Shown here in pieces: positions 18,195 through 27,760 of a stretch of DNA of 64,000 nt; the first letter of the stretch is position 1; every line of letters begins with the position of its first letter. Source of the stretch: Kangiellaceae bacterium (lineage in GTDB: Bacteria; Pseudomonadota; Gammaproteobacteria; Enterobacterales; Kangiellaceae); contig JAPHTP010000115.1 in the NCBI GenBank assembly GCA_026196875.1, positions 1-64,000 of the forward strand. The letters run 5' to 3'. The notes below the pieces were generated by a model. That model worked only from the letters and a program-made list of their open reading frames with translations, had not been told where the DNA came from and searched no databases. The translations under genes were made by a program, and so were the position numbers.

Positions 18195-19241
18195 ATGACA
18201 ATTAAAATAGCTTGTTTACCAGGTGATGGAATCGGACCCGAAGTTGCTGATTCAGTGGTTTCCGTGCTCGAAGCTGTAGGTAAAAAGTACAATCAGAACT
18301 TTGAAGTCAACAAATATTTAATAGGCGGATGTGCCATCGATGAAACTGGAGAACCACTACCACAAGTAACCATTGACGCTTGTAAGAATGCCGATGCCGT
18401 ATTTTTAGGCGCAATTGGTGGACCAAAATGGGATGACCCAAATGCAAAAGTGCGGCCTGAGCAAGGGTTGCTTAAGCTGCGTGCTGAGTTGGGCGTATTC
18501 TCAAATATCCGTCCTTTGACTGTTTTCCCTAAGTTGTTGGATGCTTCGCCGCTTAAACCGGAGTTATTAGAAAATGTTGACTTTGTTGTTGTTAGAGAGC
18601 TAACCGGTGGTATTTATTTCGGTGAAAAGTATCGCGGCACTGATTATGCAACAGACGAATGTAAATATTCTGAAAAAGAAGTTGAACGCATAGCCAAAGT
18701 AGCATGTGAAATGGCGATGCAAAGAGGTAAGCGTCTAACTTCAGTTGACAAAGCCAATGTACTTGAGACTTCGCGTTTATGGCGTGATGTAGTATCGAGA
18801 GTGGTAAGTGAAAATTTCCCTGAAATTGAACTTGAACATCAGTTAGTTGATTCTTGCGCGATGAAAATGATTCAAAATCCATCGCATTTTGATGTGATCC
18901 TAACGGAAAACATGTTCGGCGATATCTTATCGGACGAAGCAAGCGTATTAGCTGGTTCAATGGGACTATTAGCTTCTTCTTCCATTGGTGAAAGCTCGGG
19001 GTTATTTGAGCCTATCCATGGCAGTGCACCAGATATTGCTGGACAGGGAATTGCAAATCCTTACGCTTCTATTTTAAGTGCTGCGATGATGTTGCGTTGG
19101 CTTAAACTGGAGACAGAGGCAAAAGCGGTGGAGGATGCGGTACACGAAGCGATTGCTAATAATGTACTAACTCAGGACTTAGCCAATAATAGTAGCGTAA
19201 CTACCCAGGACGCCACGTTAGCTGTAATTGAGTACTTATAA
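18195..19241 (+). CDS. leuB: 3-isopropylmalate dehydrogenase LeuB
   Basis: LeuB oxidises and decarboxylates 3-isopropylmalate with NAD+. The 348 residues carry the nucleotide start motif LPGDGIGPEV, the substrate loop LRAELGVFSNIRP near residue 95, and the metal/NAD signature ENMFGDILSDEASVLAGS near residues 238-255 with HGSAPDIAGQ near residue 274. GGAGAA eight bases upstream supports the ATG. It is the last gene of the operon; no strong terminator follows at once. Confidence 0.98.
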   Translation: MTIKIACLPGDGIGPEVADSVVSVLEAVGKKYNQNFEVNKYLIGGCAIDETGEPLPQVTIDACKNADAVFLGAIGGPKWDDPNAKVRPEQGLLKLRAELGVFSNIRPLTVFPKLLDASPLKPELLENVDFVVVRELTGGIYFGEKYRGTDYATDECKYSEKEVERIAKVACEMAMQRGKRLTSVDKANVLETSRLWRDVVSRVVSENFPEIELEHQLVDSCAMKMIQNPSHFDVILTENMFGDILSDEASVLAGSMGLLASSSIGESSGLFEPIHGSAPDIAGQGIANPYASILSAAMMLRWLKLETEAKAVEDAVHEAIANNVLTQDLANNSSVTTQDATLAVIEYL

Positions 19242-19346
19242 TTAGCGAATAAGATCAGTGCTGAAATAAAAGGATGTGATCTCGATAGTTTATCTTTAGT
19301 CGAAAATAACTATAATCTAGACAAAAGATCACTTCCTTGAAAATTT

Positions 19347-19748
19347 ATGGATTTTTATATTCAATGGTTTGCTGTCGTAATTGAGTTTATCGGACTTTTG
19401 TTAATTGCCGTAGAATTGTATTCACCTCGATTATGCCAATATTTTAAGAATACGTTTGAACAGACTAAACCCAAAGTCGAAGCTAGTCCGACTAAGTGGA
19501 TTATAGGATTCATAGCCACTTGGGTGATAGTCGCGACGATTCTTACGTTATTAAACCCCTGGTTCGGTTTTGTAGCTAATATTGCTTTCACAGTTTTTAC
19601 TGTCGTGATAATTTCTCTACTTTCTATTAGCAAGATCTTTGTACGCTTAGGCGTCGTTATTGGAAAAGGAAATTCTGTTGGCGGCGTAGGTCTAGTTCTT
19701 GCGCTAGTAGGATTTAGTTTAGAAATCGTTCAACTCGCAGCTTTCTAG
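19347..19748 (+). CDS. small membrane protein of unknown function
   Basis: The 133-residue protein is not recognised. It has three to four hydrophobic segments, at about residues 5-25, 50-68, 72-95 and 112-132, and a short polar loop rich in Lys and Pro between the first two. A possible -10 box TATAAT-like sequence lies about 35 bases upstream, so it may be separate from leuB. A terminator-like hairpin follows. The start has no strong ribosome site. Confidence 0.7.
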   Translation: MDFYIQWFAVVIEFIGLLLIAVELYSPRLCQYFKNTFEQTKPKVEASPTKWIIGFIATWVIVATILTLLNPWFGFVANIAFTVFTVVIISLLSISKIFVRLGVVIGKGNSVGGVGLVLALVGFSLEIVQLAAF

Positions 19749-19768
19749 ACTTCATTCTAGTTAAATAT

Positions 19769-19795
19769 AAAGGGGCGTCAGAGCCCCTTTATTTA
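19769..19795. terminator. bidirectional terminator candidate
   Basis: AAAGGGGC (19769-19776) pairs with GCCCCTTT (19783-19790) around GTCAGA, between convergent genes. The following sequence is ATTTATT rather than a pure T run, so termination is likely but not certain. Confidence 0.7.
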
Positions 19796-19829
19796 TTGCT
19801 AATACCAACCAACAATCCGTAGAGTTAAA

Positions 19830-21377
19830 TTAATCCCTTAACCATTCAATGTTATCAAGAATAACTGTGCCTGAAGAGTTAGGATAGAAAGCGAAATAAA
19901 CTCTTCGAATATCAGACATGTCAAGGCCATTAAATTCTGATAGAGGAATTGCGATAGTATTCATTGCAGTGTGTCGATCGGTCCTAGGAATTTTGCCATG
20001 AACATGCAACCGTTCCCAACGGGTGACATTATTCTTGTCTCTCAAGCCTATCCACATTGATTCATCATTATTGTTATTGGAATATGGAACTGGCGCTCCA
20101 CGCAGCTGACCTATACGAATTGAAAGGTCAGTAAAAGTACTCGCATTTCTATAATTAGCAGGCACATTGAATGCTAGATACTGGTAACTATTTTTTTGTG
20201 GCCAACCTACAGAAAGAGAACGAGTTAAATGCCTTACGCGGTATGGAGAAAAATTCAATCCGCCTTCGTTGTTTTGCTGAAGAACGACGTCAGCACTTTT
20301 ATAGGCCATTGAATATTGGCCATCTTCAAAGTTCTCTAAAGACTGTTTTTGTTTTGGACTAAATTGATTGTATAGACGTAAATCTGTACCGGCTGGTTCA
20401 CCTAGATCATCGCTATCATCTGAGTCAATCATCAAGAAAGACAAAGGTCTCCATTCATCTCTAAGGAAACCTTTATAAACGCTTTCTCCACGCATATGGT
20501 AACGGAGAAATGCATTAATATATCCTTTACCAATGCAGAACTGATCATCTGATGAGAGATAAGAAACATCAGGCACATTGCCTAATACTTTGGTAGAAGT
20601 TCCAACGAACTCAGCATGGTCTGCACCGTGAGCAAAAGCCATTGTTTTTTCAAGCATTGGCATAAATGCCCAACAGGGTGGAGAGCTACAAGTAGTCGTT
20701 CCCTCTGTTCCTGTTTTATCGTATGCCGCAAAACCTTCACGAGGTGTGCCGGCTGTACCGCCCATATCTCTATCTCTTGAACCGTAAAGTGCAAGAAAGG
20801 AGGACGTGTGATAACCATTTAGATCGCCTGCATCGTTAACATTAGGTGCAACGTTTACAACTGAGCGGATCTTAAAACCCTCTTGTTCAGCGTAATTCTC
20901 GATCGCCGCATTATTAACCACGCCGCCGCCAACACTATGTCCGATTAAAGCTACTTTGGAATTTGGATCTAGAGAGTATTCACTAAATACTTTTTTAAGG
21001 ACGTCGATTACGTAAGTTGGGTCCGTTTGTGCCCAACTATCACCTGGACGAGCCGCCACAACCGTGAGGAAACCATTGTGAGCTAAGAAGTCTGCAATGT
21101 TGTGGTAATTGCCGGAGTGGTATCCATTACCGTTAACTATCACAGCGACGTCGGCGGTGCCAGGTAACCCTGCAAGGACTGAGAGTTCACCGTAAACTTT
21201 GATTTGTGGGATGGGTTTATACCCTCGAATATTATGCAGATCTATCTGTACCTCTCGCTGATGAGTATTCATGGTGCAGGGATCGGGATACGCGGGAATA
21301 ATATCGAGCGCGTTTGATTTAAACGCTATAAAAATTGTAAATATAAAAATACTGAGTTTAGAAAATACTTTGTTCAT
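19830..21377 (-). CDS. secreted alpha/beta hydrolase with C-terminal accessory domain
   Basis: Residues 1-23 form a signal peptide (hydrophobic core FIFTIFIAF, then NALD). The hydrolase domain covers about 40-300, with the nucleophile elbow GHSVGG (Ser148), an Asp in GSRDRD (202 or 204) and His in AHGADHAEF (250 or 254). This resembles lipase or polyester-hydrolase type enzymes that release secreted substrates. Residues about 330-515 form a second domain of beta-sandwich character ending in ILDNIEW, perhaps a binding module. The substrate cannot be named from sequence. Confidence 0.85.
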   Translation of the reverse strand: MNKVFSKLSIFIFTIFIAFKSNALDIIPAYPDPCTMNTHQREVQIDLHNIRGYKPIPQIKVYGELSVLAGLPGTADVAVIVNGNGYHSGNYHNIADFLAHNGFLTVVAARPGDSWAQTDPTYVIDVLKKVFSEYSLDPNSKVALIGHSVGGGVVNNAAIENYAEQEGFKIRSVVNVAPNVNDAGDLNGYHTSSFLALYGSRDRDMGGTAGTPREGFAAYDKTGTEGTTTCSSPPCWAFMPMLEKTMAFAHGADHAEFVGTSTKVLGNVPDVSYLSSDDQFCIGKGYINAFLRYHMRGESVYKGFLRDEWRPLSFLMIDSDDSDDLGEPAGTDLRLYNQFSPKQKQSLENFEDGQYSMAYKSADVVLQQNNEGGLNFSPYRVRHLTRSLSVGWPQKNSYQYLAFNVPANYRNASTFTDLSIRIGQLRGAPVPYSNNNNDESMWIGLRDKNNVTRWERLHVHGKIPRTDRHTAMNTIAIPLSEFNGLDMSDIRRVYFAFYPNSSGTVILDNIEWLRD

Positions 21378-21476
21378 GATTTCTTTCCGAAAATTATTAT
21401 TAAGCGGCGCTACGTTAACTAAATTTGAAATCGGTCGGAAATTAAATGAATTAATAGGGATATTAAAAAAATAGGG

Positions 21477-22349
21477 CTATTGTTGGTTGAGATAGGGCTG
21501 GCATTCTTCCTCAAGAACTTTAATAACTTGTAAATGTAATTCACTATAGTAAGGTGATGAAGGGTAATGTAATAAGCAAGGGGTTTCTAAAACTTGGTAG
21601 TTTTCAGCTACTTGAATATCATCAAAATCTTTCAACATATGTAATGGAACGACTCCTCTTCCCAATCCTAATCTTACACCTTCGATTATTCCATAAATGT
21701 CGCTGACAAAAGCTCTTTTGACAGGTTGTTTATATCCATCATTTTGAGACATTAAATAGTTTTCATTAAAATGGTCATGAATGTCATGATCAAGATAGAT
21801 ATCAGTAATTGCGTCCTGCCTTTTACTTTCGATCAGAACATTGTATTCGGTTCCGACTTGTTGCGATTCATAGCCAAGTCGTTCGAGTGGTTCCTGATTG
21901 ATAATTAAATCGGCCTCAGCTCGATATAGTATTTCTGGTAGTTCACGTAAGTCTCTAATTCTAAAGTCGATTTGAATTCCTGGGTTTTCTCTTAACATTG
22001 GAGCTAGCGCTGGCATTACAACAGAGCGCATCAATGAAGAAAAGCAGGCGATCGTTAATGAACCGCATAATTGATTTTTTTTTGAGAGAATAAAATCATT
22101 GAGTAGTTCACCTTCCAATGATTGCTTAATGCGACAGTAGTGAAGCAATCGATGACCTGCTTGGGTCAATTCAACGGAGGATTTATTGCGAGAAAACAAC
22201 TTACTTCCTAAAGAATCTTCTAGTAGCGAAATTCGCTGCGATAAAGCTGATTGGGTTAAACACAGTTCTTCTGCCGCTCGTGAAAAATTTTTGGTTTGTG
22301 ATAAAGAAAAAAATGCTTCTAATTTTCTATGAGAAAGAACTGGTTTCAT
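21477..22349 (-). CDS. LysR-family transcriptional regulator, ArgP-like
   Basis: The 290-residue protein has an N-terminal winged helix (LEAFFSLSQTKNFSRAAEEL then LTQSALSQRISLLEDSLG) and a C-terminal LysR effector domain. The helix sequence resembles ArgP/IciA more than other LysR groups, but the assignment is tentative. It lies 100 bases upstream of the secreted hydrolase on the same strand and is divergent from the S8 protease gene. Either neighbour could be its target. Confidence 0.88.
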   Translation of the reverse strand: MKPVLSHRKLEAFFSLSQTKNFSRAAEELCLTQSALSQRISLLEDSLGSKLFSRNKSSVELTQAGHRLLHYCRIKQSLEGELLNDFILSKKNQLCGSLTIACFSSLMRSVVMPALAPMLRENPGIQIDFRIRDLRELPEILYRAEADLIINQEPLERLGYESQQVGTEYNVLIESKRQDAITDIYLDHDIHDHFNENYLMSQNDGYKQPVKRAFVSDIYGIIEGVRLGLGRGVVPLHMLKDFDDIQVAENYQVLETPCLLHYPSSPYYSELHLQVIKVLEEECQPYLNQQ

Positions 22350-22823
22350 GGTGTTTTTTTATGTTTTTTTTAATTATTTTGAAGAGACATCGATTGGTTG
22401 AAATCAGGTGTAATTTAGTTCTGAGTGGTTTTTGTAACACTAATCATTAAAACAGTTTCTATCCAAATTATGCAATGTGAAAAATTAACAAATTAGATTC
22501 CAAAAAAGCAAATATCTCATAGCGGTAATAAAATTATATGTTAAAGAAAATAAAATTCGAAAGAACTAGAAATTTCAGGCGAAAAACTTAGCTGCTAATG
22601 CAATAAAACGAAAACTCAGGAAGAGTTTTTTATGTCAAGATTTGTCAAGAATGTGCAAGCAATGTGCAAGAAAAAAGGAAATAAATTGTTGAACGAGGGT
22701 ATAAAAAATAACCAGCTGGATAGCCGTTTTTGAAAAATATAGGCTCCTAAAGTTTTCTTAATTTGTTGTGACGAAGTGCTAGTGAATTTTGAGAACATAA
22801 TAATAATCAACAGGAGAACAACA
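22350..22823. other. divergent intergenic region lysR / S8 protease, with tandem repeats
   Basis: No gene is visible in this AT-rich region, which must hold the promoters of both divergent genes. At 22633-22670 four related 8-base units occur in a row: TGTCAAGA twice, then TGTGCAAG twice, starting at 22633, 22643, 22652 and 22663. The spacing of 9 to 11 bases is close to one helical turn, which suits a multi-site regulator. No clear promoter boxes stand out. Confidence 0.5.
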
Positions 22824-24773
22824 ATGAAAAATACAAAGGAAAGACTTTCTTTCCGTGCAGCTATCATTCCAACGTTAGTATTAGGCGTATGTTCAGCAGC
22901 TCAAGCAAACGCTGCAGATCGCTACATCGTAAAATACAAACAAGGTTGGGATGGCAATGCAACTCCATCTTCTGAAATGTCGGTAATGGCCAGAGACAAT
23001 CGAAATTTTAATAATAAAAAGCATGTCGAAAATTTTGGTGGAAGTGTTAAACGTATGTTGGGACGAATTAATGCTGTTTCTGCTGAACTTTCGCTCAGTC
23101 AAATTGATAGGCTAAAAGCAACAGGCATGATTGAATACGTTGAGGCAGATCCTAAGCGTAGTATTTTTGAACCTGTGCCAATGGCTTCAGATATTACGCC
23201 AATGGCGGAATCTACTCCTTATGGTATTACCATGGTTCAATCTGACCAAGTAAGTGATTCAAACATAAGCTCTATGAAGGTTTGTATTACTGACACAGGT
23301 TACGATGGGGACCACGAAGATTTACGGTCTTATCAAGGTTCAAATATTTCGGGCGATGATAATGACGGAAATGGTAACGATACGGGGAACTGGTACCAGG
23401 ACGGTCATGGTCACGGAACTCACGTTGCTGGAACTATTTCTGCTATTGGTGGAAACGGTATTGGGGTCGTAGGTGTTAGTTCCAGTGATTTAGTTGGATT
23501 GCACATTGTGAAAGTGTTTAACAATCAAGGAAGTTGGGGATACGGCTCTGATATGATTGCTGCAGTTGAACAGTGTGTTGATGCTGGTGCTAACGTTGTA
23601 AGCATGAGTCTAGGTGGTAGTGGCTCAAGTACCTCTGAAGAGAACGCTTTTGATGATGCATACAATGCAGGTGTTTTATTGATTGCCGCTTCCGGTAATG
23701 ATGGCACGTCAAGTGGCAACGATTCTTTCTCTTATCCTGCGTCTTACGATTCAGTCATGTCGGTTGCGGCTGTTGATTCAAGTAAAAGTGTCGCTTCATG
23801 GTCGCAGAAAAACTCTCAAGTAGAAATTGCTGCACCAGGGGTTAGTGTTAACTCAACGCTTCCTAATGATACCTATGAGGCTTGGTCTGGAACTTCGATG
23901 GCTACTCCGCATGTGTCCGCAGTTGCCGCTTTAGTTTGGAGTCATTTCCAAAGCTGTACTAACGCTGAAATGCGAGCAGCATTTAATTCATCAGCTGAAG
24001 ACTTAGGTTCTAACGGTTGGGATCAAAGTTACGGTAACGGCCTAATCTTAGCGAAAGACGCTTATGATTACCTCACCGAATTTGGGTGTGAAGGTGACAA
24101 TGGCGGTGGCGGCGGAGGCGGTGGCACCGACGAAGGCGAGTTAGCAAACGGTGACACTGTATCGTCATTGAGTGGAGCAACAGGTGATGAGCTTAATTAC
24201 TACATTGACGTTCCTGCCGGAGCGACCAATTTAGTTATCTCAACTTCTGGTGGTTCAGGTGATGCTGATTTGTATGTACGGTATGGTTCTGCTCCAACTA
24301 CTAGTAACTATGACTGTCGCCCCTATGTGAGTGGTAATAACGAAGAGTGTTCATTCAGCACTACAAGTGAAGGTCGCTACTACATCATGCTTCAGGGATA
24401 CTCTGCTTTTTCTGGCGTGAGTCTATCGGTTAGTTATACCGAGGATAACGGCGGTGGCGGCGGTGGTGGTACCGGCGAATCTTTTGAATATACTGATCTT
24501 TCAGCGAGTCGTAGAAACTGGGTTTACTACACGGTGGATATTCCTGCGGGAATGACTAGCTTTGAGGTAAACGTTGCCGGTGGAACTGGTGATGCTGATC
24601 TGTACGTCAGCGAAGGAAGTCAGGTGACAACTTCAAACTACGATTGCCGCCCTTACTTAAATGGTAACGAAGAGACCTGTACGTTTACTAACCCTGGTGC
24701 CGGTACTTGGTACATTGGAATTCGTGCTTATCGAGCATTTTCCGGTGTGACGCTCTCAGGAAGCTATGAGTAA
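22824..24773 (+). CDS. secreted subtilisin-like serine protease with two PPC domains
   Basis: This is an S8 peptidase exported across the inner membrane. The ATG at 22824 is chosen because AGGAGA lies seven bases upstream; upstream in-frame codons lack this. Residues 1-31 are a signal peptide, 32-115 an inhibitor-I9 propeptide. The catalytic triad is Asp157 (ITDTGY), His197 (GHGHGTHVAGT) and Ser358 (GTSMATPHV), with oxyanion Asn292. Two pre-peptidase C-terminal domains (about 430-535 and 545-649) follow, each preceded by a glycine-run linker; both contain the DADLYV motif and paired cysteines. It probably serves extracellular protein degradation. Confidence 0.95.
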   Translation: MKNTKERLSFRAAIIPTLVLGVCSAAQANAADRYIVKYKQGWDGNATPSSEMSVMARDNRNFNNKKHVENFGGSVKRMLGRINAVSAELSLSQIDRLKATGMIEYVEADPKRSIFEPVPMASDITPMAESTPYGITMVQSDQVSDSNISSMKVCITDTGYDGDHEDLRSYQGSNISGDDNDGNGNDTGNWYQDGHGHGTHVAGTISAIGGNGIGVVGVSSSDLVGLHIVKVFNNQGSWGYGSDMIAAVEQCVDAGANVVSMSLGGSGSSTSEENAFDDAYNAGVLLIAASGNDGTSSGNDSFSYPASYDSVMSVAAVDSSKSVASWSQKNSQVEIAAPGVSVNSTLPNDTYEAWSGTSMATPHVSAVAALVWSHFQSCTNAEMRAAFNSSAEDLGSNGWDQSYGNGLILAKDAYDYLTEFGCEGDNGGGGGGGGTDEGELANGDTVSSLSGATGDELNYYIDVPAGATNLVISTSGGSGDADLYVRYGSAPTTSNYDCRPYVSGNNEECSFSTTSEGRYYIMLQGYSAFSGVSLSVSYTEDNGGGGGGGTGESFEYTDLSASRRNWVYYTVDIPAGMTSFEVNVAGGTGDADLYVSEGSQVTTSNYDCRPYLNGNEETCTFTNPGAGTWYIGIRAYRAFSGVTLSGSYE

Positions 24774-24850
24774 TGGTCCTTTATTAGTTGAAACAAACTA
24801 AAATAATTACTCATATTATTGTCAATCATTAATTGATTGTACTTTTGATT

Positions 24851-24880
24851 GCCCTTCTGTTTTGCAGAAGGGCTTTTTTA
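24851..24880 (+). terminator. intrinsic terminator of the S8 protease gene
   Basis: GCCCTTCTG / CAGAAGGGC with loop TTTTG and six T residues, about 80 bases after the stop codon. Confidence 0.93.
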
Positions 24881-24924
24881 TTTGGGAAATGGATATCAGT
24901 AGTTTACGGCGTATGAACTCGTAC

Positions 24925-26298
24925 TTAGATTATCTGCCGAAACTTTTGCCAATCAGTTTTAATTTCTGCTCCAATTTGGGTAAGTAAATTCATTAATCCC
25001 AAATGTGCTCGGTCGAAGCAGAATTGTTCATTGAACATTCCTTTTAAGTACTTTAGGGCAACACTGCTTTCGGTATTAGGCGTTCCTGGACACGGCGTTT
25101 TGTTTTTAAAGTCAAAGCTTTCGTTTTTGTATGCTTCTCCAAACCATAAAGCATAAGGCTTCAAATAAGGTACAATTTCTTTATCGAAATTTTCTTTAGA
25201 CACATCTTGTTCAATAAATTGAAGTTTATGATAAGTCTTGAATAATCCGCTAGAATCTTCTCCTTTATAAAAAACACTGACAACTTCAGGGATCATTTTG
25301 GAGAAGTTATCAACGAAATCTTGACTCAACTTTCTTACGCAGCCAAAGTCTAAGGCGCCCAGCTTTCCATCAGACATAAACAGAAAATTTCCTGGGTGAG
25401 GATCTGCGTTAATCATTTGAAGTTTAAAGAATGAAAACCAAAAGAAGTCGAATAGCAACTGACCAAAATGATCTTTTTCTTCTTGAGATGGGGAGTTTTC
25501 CAGCCACTCATCAAGATGTAAGCCTTCTAACATTTCGAGTGAAAGTACGCGTTTAGAAGAGATTGAATCGATTACTTGAGGAATAACGATCTCTTGAATA
25601 CTGGTTTTCTCCTTAAAACATTTTAAGTTCTCAGCTTCAATGTGATAATCAACCTCTTCGGTCAAACGGGCTTTCATTTCTCGCAGAGCTTGGTCGATCA
25701 CTGATTGTCTTGGCATTAGGCTGCTGGTTTTTGAAAGAGTCCAAAATAACTTTTCGATCATCTTTAAATCGCTTTCAATAGTTGCCCCAATTCCTGGGTA
25801 TTGAATCTTCACCGCTATCAACTGATCATCTTTTGTCTTGGCGCGATGAACCTGTCCTATACTAGCCGCTGCAAAAGCTTGCGCATTAAATCCTTTAAAA
25901 ATTTGATTAGGCGCTTTACCTAACTCTTGAACAATTTGTTTTCTTACTAATGCACGATTGATTGGGGGAACTTGATAGCACGCAGTTTTCAGTTGGTCGC
26001 GCACTGTTTGCGGTAGGATGTCTGACTCTTGACTGAGAAGTTGTGAAACCTTAAGCGCTGTACCCCGAAGTTGACTGAGAACTGAAAAAATTATTTTGCC
26101 CACTTTTTCTTCGTAAGCTTTTTGTGACTGTTCGGTTTTCTCTGCAGATGAAAATATATTCTTAGTTTTGAATCCAACGTGATTGAGCCCCACTTTTGCT
26201 GCTGCTAAACCAGTTATAGTAGAACGCTTCAATTTTGATGTTGGAGGGCGTTTTGCTTGCGACTTTGCCTTTACCATTTTATTTTCCGTGTTTTGCAC
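24925..26298 (-). CDS. ABC1/ADCK/UbiB-family atypical kinase
   Basis: The 457-residue protein belongs to the ABC1 atypical kinases, linked to quinone or lipid metabolism. It shows the alanine-rich AAASIGQVHRA segment, the invariant lysine in AVKIQYPG, the catalytic loop NADPHPGNFL and the metal motif ALDFGCVRKL. The family's hallmark KxGQ motif reads K-V-S-Q at residues 83-86, a Gly to Ser change. No membrane span is obvious at the C-terminus, unlike UbiB. It is the last gene of an apparent operon with a TetR regulator and a small membrane protein. Confidence 0.88.
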   Translation of the reverse strand: MQNTENKMVKAKSQAKRPPTSKLKRSTITGLAAAKVGLNHVGFKTKNIFSSAEKTEQSQKAYEEKVGKIIFSVLSQLRGTALKVSQLLSQESDILPQTVRDQLKTACYQVPPINRALVRKQIVQELGKAPNQIFKGFNAQAFAAASIGQVHRAKTKDDQLIAVKIQYPGIGATIESDLKMIEKLFWTLSKTSSLMPRQSVIDQALREMKARLTEEVDYHIEAENLKCFKEKTSIQEIVIPQVIDSISSKRVLSLEMLEGLHLDEWLENSPSQEEKDHFGQLLFDFFWFSFFKLQMINADPHPGNFLFMSDGKLGALDFGCVRKLSQDFVDNFSKMIPEVVSVFYKGEDSSGLFKTYHKLQFIEQDVSKENFDKEIVPYLKPYALWFGEAYKNESFDFKNKTPCPGTPNTESSVALKYLKGMFNEQFCFDRAHLGLMNLLTQIGAEIKTDWQKFRQII

Positions 26299-26332
26299 TT
26301 ATTAGCTAGCTCTTGAATTAGATTTCAACTTT

Positions 26333-26704
26333 TCAAGCTGAAGCAGGTTCTGCCGCATTTGTTTTTGTAATTAACATGGCAATCAGAGGGGGAAACATTA
26401 ACCAAAAACCAGACTCAGGCATTATAGTGACACCAAGAATCGTCATTACCAGCAAGTGAGCCGTGACAGACAAGGCTACTGAGGAATCGCCTTTTAGTTC
26501 ACTTGAACGAACTAGTTGACCAATAATGAAGAGTGCTTGTCCAAATAAGAAGAACCAAACGGCTAAACCGGCGCGTGCTGAAGTTATGCTCGCTATCCAA
26601 TTGTTTTCGATTAAAGAGAGGTAATCCGCGCTAAAGACAATCAAAGCGTAGATTGTGTGTAGGATTGCTACTCCCATTATCCAAGTACTTTTCCAAGTTT
26701 TCAT
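26333..26704 (-). CDS. small four-helix membrane protein
   Basis: The 123-residue protein is unrecognised. Four hydrophobic segments are visible at about residues 8-28, 42-62, 80-98 and 100-115, giving the look of a DoxX-like or DUF6463-like small membrane protein, but I cannot assign it. It lies 34 bases before the ABC1 kinase gene and 28 bases after the TetR gene, all on the minus strand, so co-transcription is likely. Confidence 0.75.
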   Translation of the reverse strand: MKTWKSTWIMGVAILHTIYALIVFSADYLSLIENNWIASITSARAGLAVWFFLFGQALFIIGQLVRSSELKGDSSVALSVTAHLLVMTILGVTIMPESGFWLMFPPLIAMLITKTNAAEPASA

Positions 26705-26732
26705 GACAATATTCCTAAAGTATAAAAGGTGA

Positions 26733-27452
26733 TTATTTTGATTCGGTCCGTGACGCGACGAAACGGTTAAGCAATCCGCTATCCATAAATTTAAACAGAT
26801 GTGCTTTTAAGAAAAAGCCTGCCAAGTCGGTTGCTTTACCAATAATTCCGCTACGGAGAATTTCTACCCCTAGCGCGAGTGACATATCTACCATTTGGGT
26901 CGTATTACTAAATTCATCCGAGTCATCTTTAACCCAATAGAGCAAAGTAGCTAAGATAAACTCGTTGGCTAATCGTGCGATAGAAGAGGTAAAGGGAGTT
27001 TTTGCAATTTCATTATTATTTTCGGCTTCAATCAGCAAATCATGGATGACTCCGACGAATTCTTCACGGACAGGAGTAACGTCCTTAAACAGGATACTTG
27101 GAGATTGCATAATCATCTTAATCGAGTCTGCTACAAACTCTCTGTCTGGAAGTAGTTTGCCTAAATAAATATCGATTAATAATTGAAGCTTCTCTTGCAG
27201 TGAATAATCTTCGAGTTCTTCTTCCCCCAGAAATTCTTGGACAGACTCTTCCGCTTTTAATCCGTAGTAAGCAAATATGAGCTTGTCTTTATTGGGAAAA
27301 TACTTATAGATGGTTGCATCGCCTATACCTGCTTCGCGCGCAATCTGCTTCATGGTAGTTGATTCAAACCCTTTCTCAGAAAACATATCAATGGCGGTTG
27401 ATATAATTTTTAGGCGGGTTTCTTCCTGTTTTTGTTTGGATATCTTGGCCAT
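26733..27452 (-). CDS. TetR-family transcriptional regulator
   Basis: The 239-residue protein has an N-terminal TetR helix-turn-helix: the IISTAIDMFSEKGFESTTMK stretch, then IAREAGIGDATIYKYFPNKDK, where the recognition helix is found. The C-terminal ligand domain is not identifiable. It is the first gene of the minus-strand set with the membrane protein and ABC1 kinase, so it probably autoregulates that operon. Confidence 0.9.
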   Translation of the reverse strand: MAKISKQKQEETRLKIISTAIDMFSEKGFESTTMKQIAREAGIGDATIYKYFPNKDKLIFAYYGLKAEESVQEFLGEEELEDYSLQEKLQLLIDIYLGKLLPDREFVADSIKMIMQSPSILFKDVTPVREEFVGVIHDLLIEAENNNEIAKTPFTSSIARLANEFILATLLYWVKDDSDEFSNTTQMVDMSLALGVEILRSGIIGKATDLAGFFLKAHLFKFMDSGLLNRFVASRTESK

Positions 27453-27760
27453 AACGATACAATATCTATTAAAAATCGTGTTTCATAGTTTTTATATGAT
27501 AGATCGTATTGTATGTGAGGGTCAATAAATTCTGAAGCCAAGCCGAAAAATCAGAAATAAGCTAGCAAAAACAAATAGTTATACTAAATCCACTGCGAGT
27601 ATGCCCGCTCTCAAGTCATTTCTACTTTGCTAAAATTCGATTATTGGGTTTTAAGTTGGAAGAAGTGGATGGATATTTGAAGGAAATGGCCGATGTAACT
27701 AATTCAAAAATCGGCGAGTAAATTAGAGTTGCATTGAATTGCTCTTATTATTTGGAGGCT
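27453..27760. other. intergenic region upstream of the TetR operon
   Basis: No complete gene is seen. Related sequences ATACAATA-TCTAT (about 27449-27461, + strand) and its inverted copy ATAGATCGTATTGTAT (27501-27516) flank the TetR start and may be operator half-sites. An open + strand stretch from about 27567 to TAA at 27721 translates to a plausible protein tail (ending GYLKEMADVTNSKIGE) but has no start codon or ribosome site, so it might be a gene remnant. Confidence 0.3.

Noticed and set aside
24090-24475. Glycine-codon runs in the S8 protease gene as DNA repeats
   Set aside because: They encode normal Gly-rich linkers between secreted domains and are not mobile or tandem repeats of interest.
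27567-27721. Open stretch resembling a protein tail
   Set aside because: No start codon or ribosome site; only a possible remnant, so not listed as a gene.
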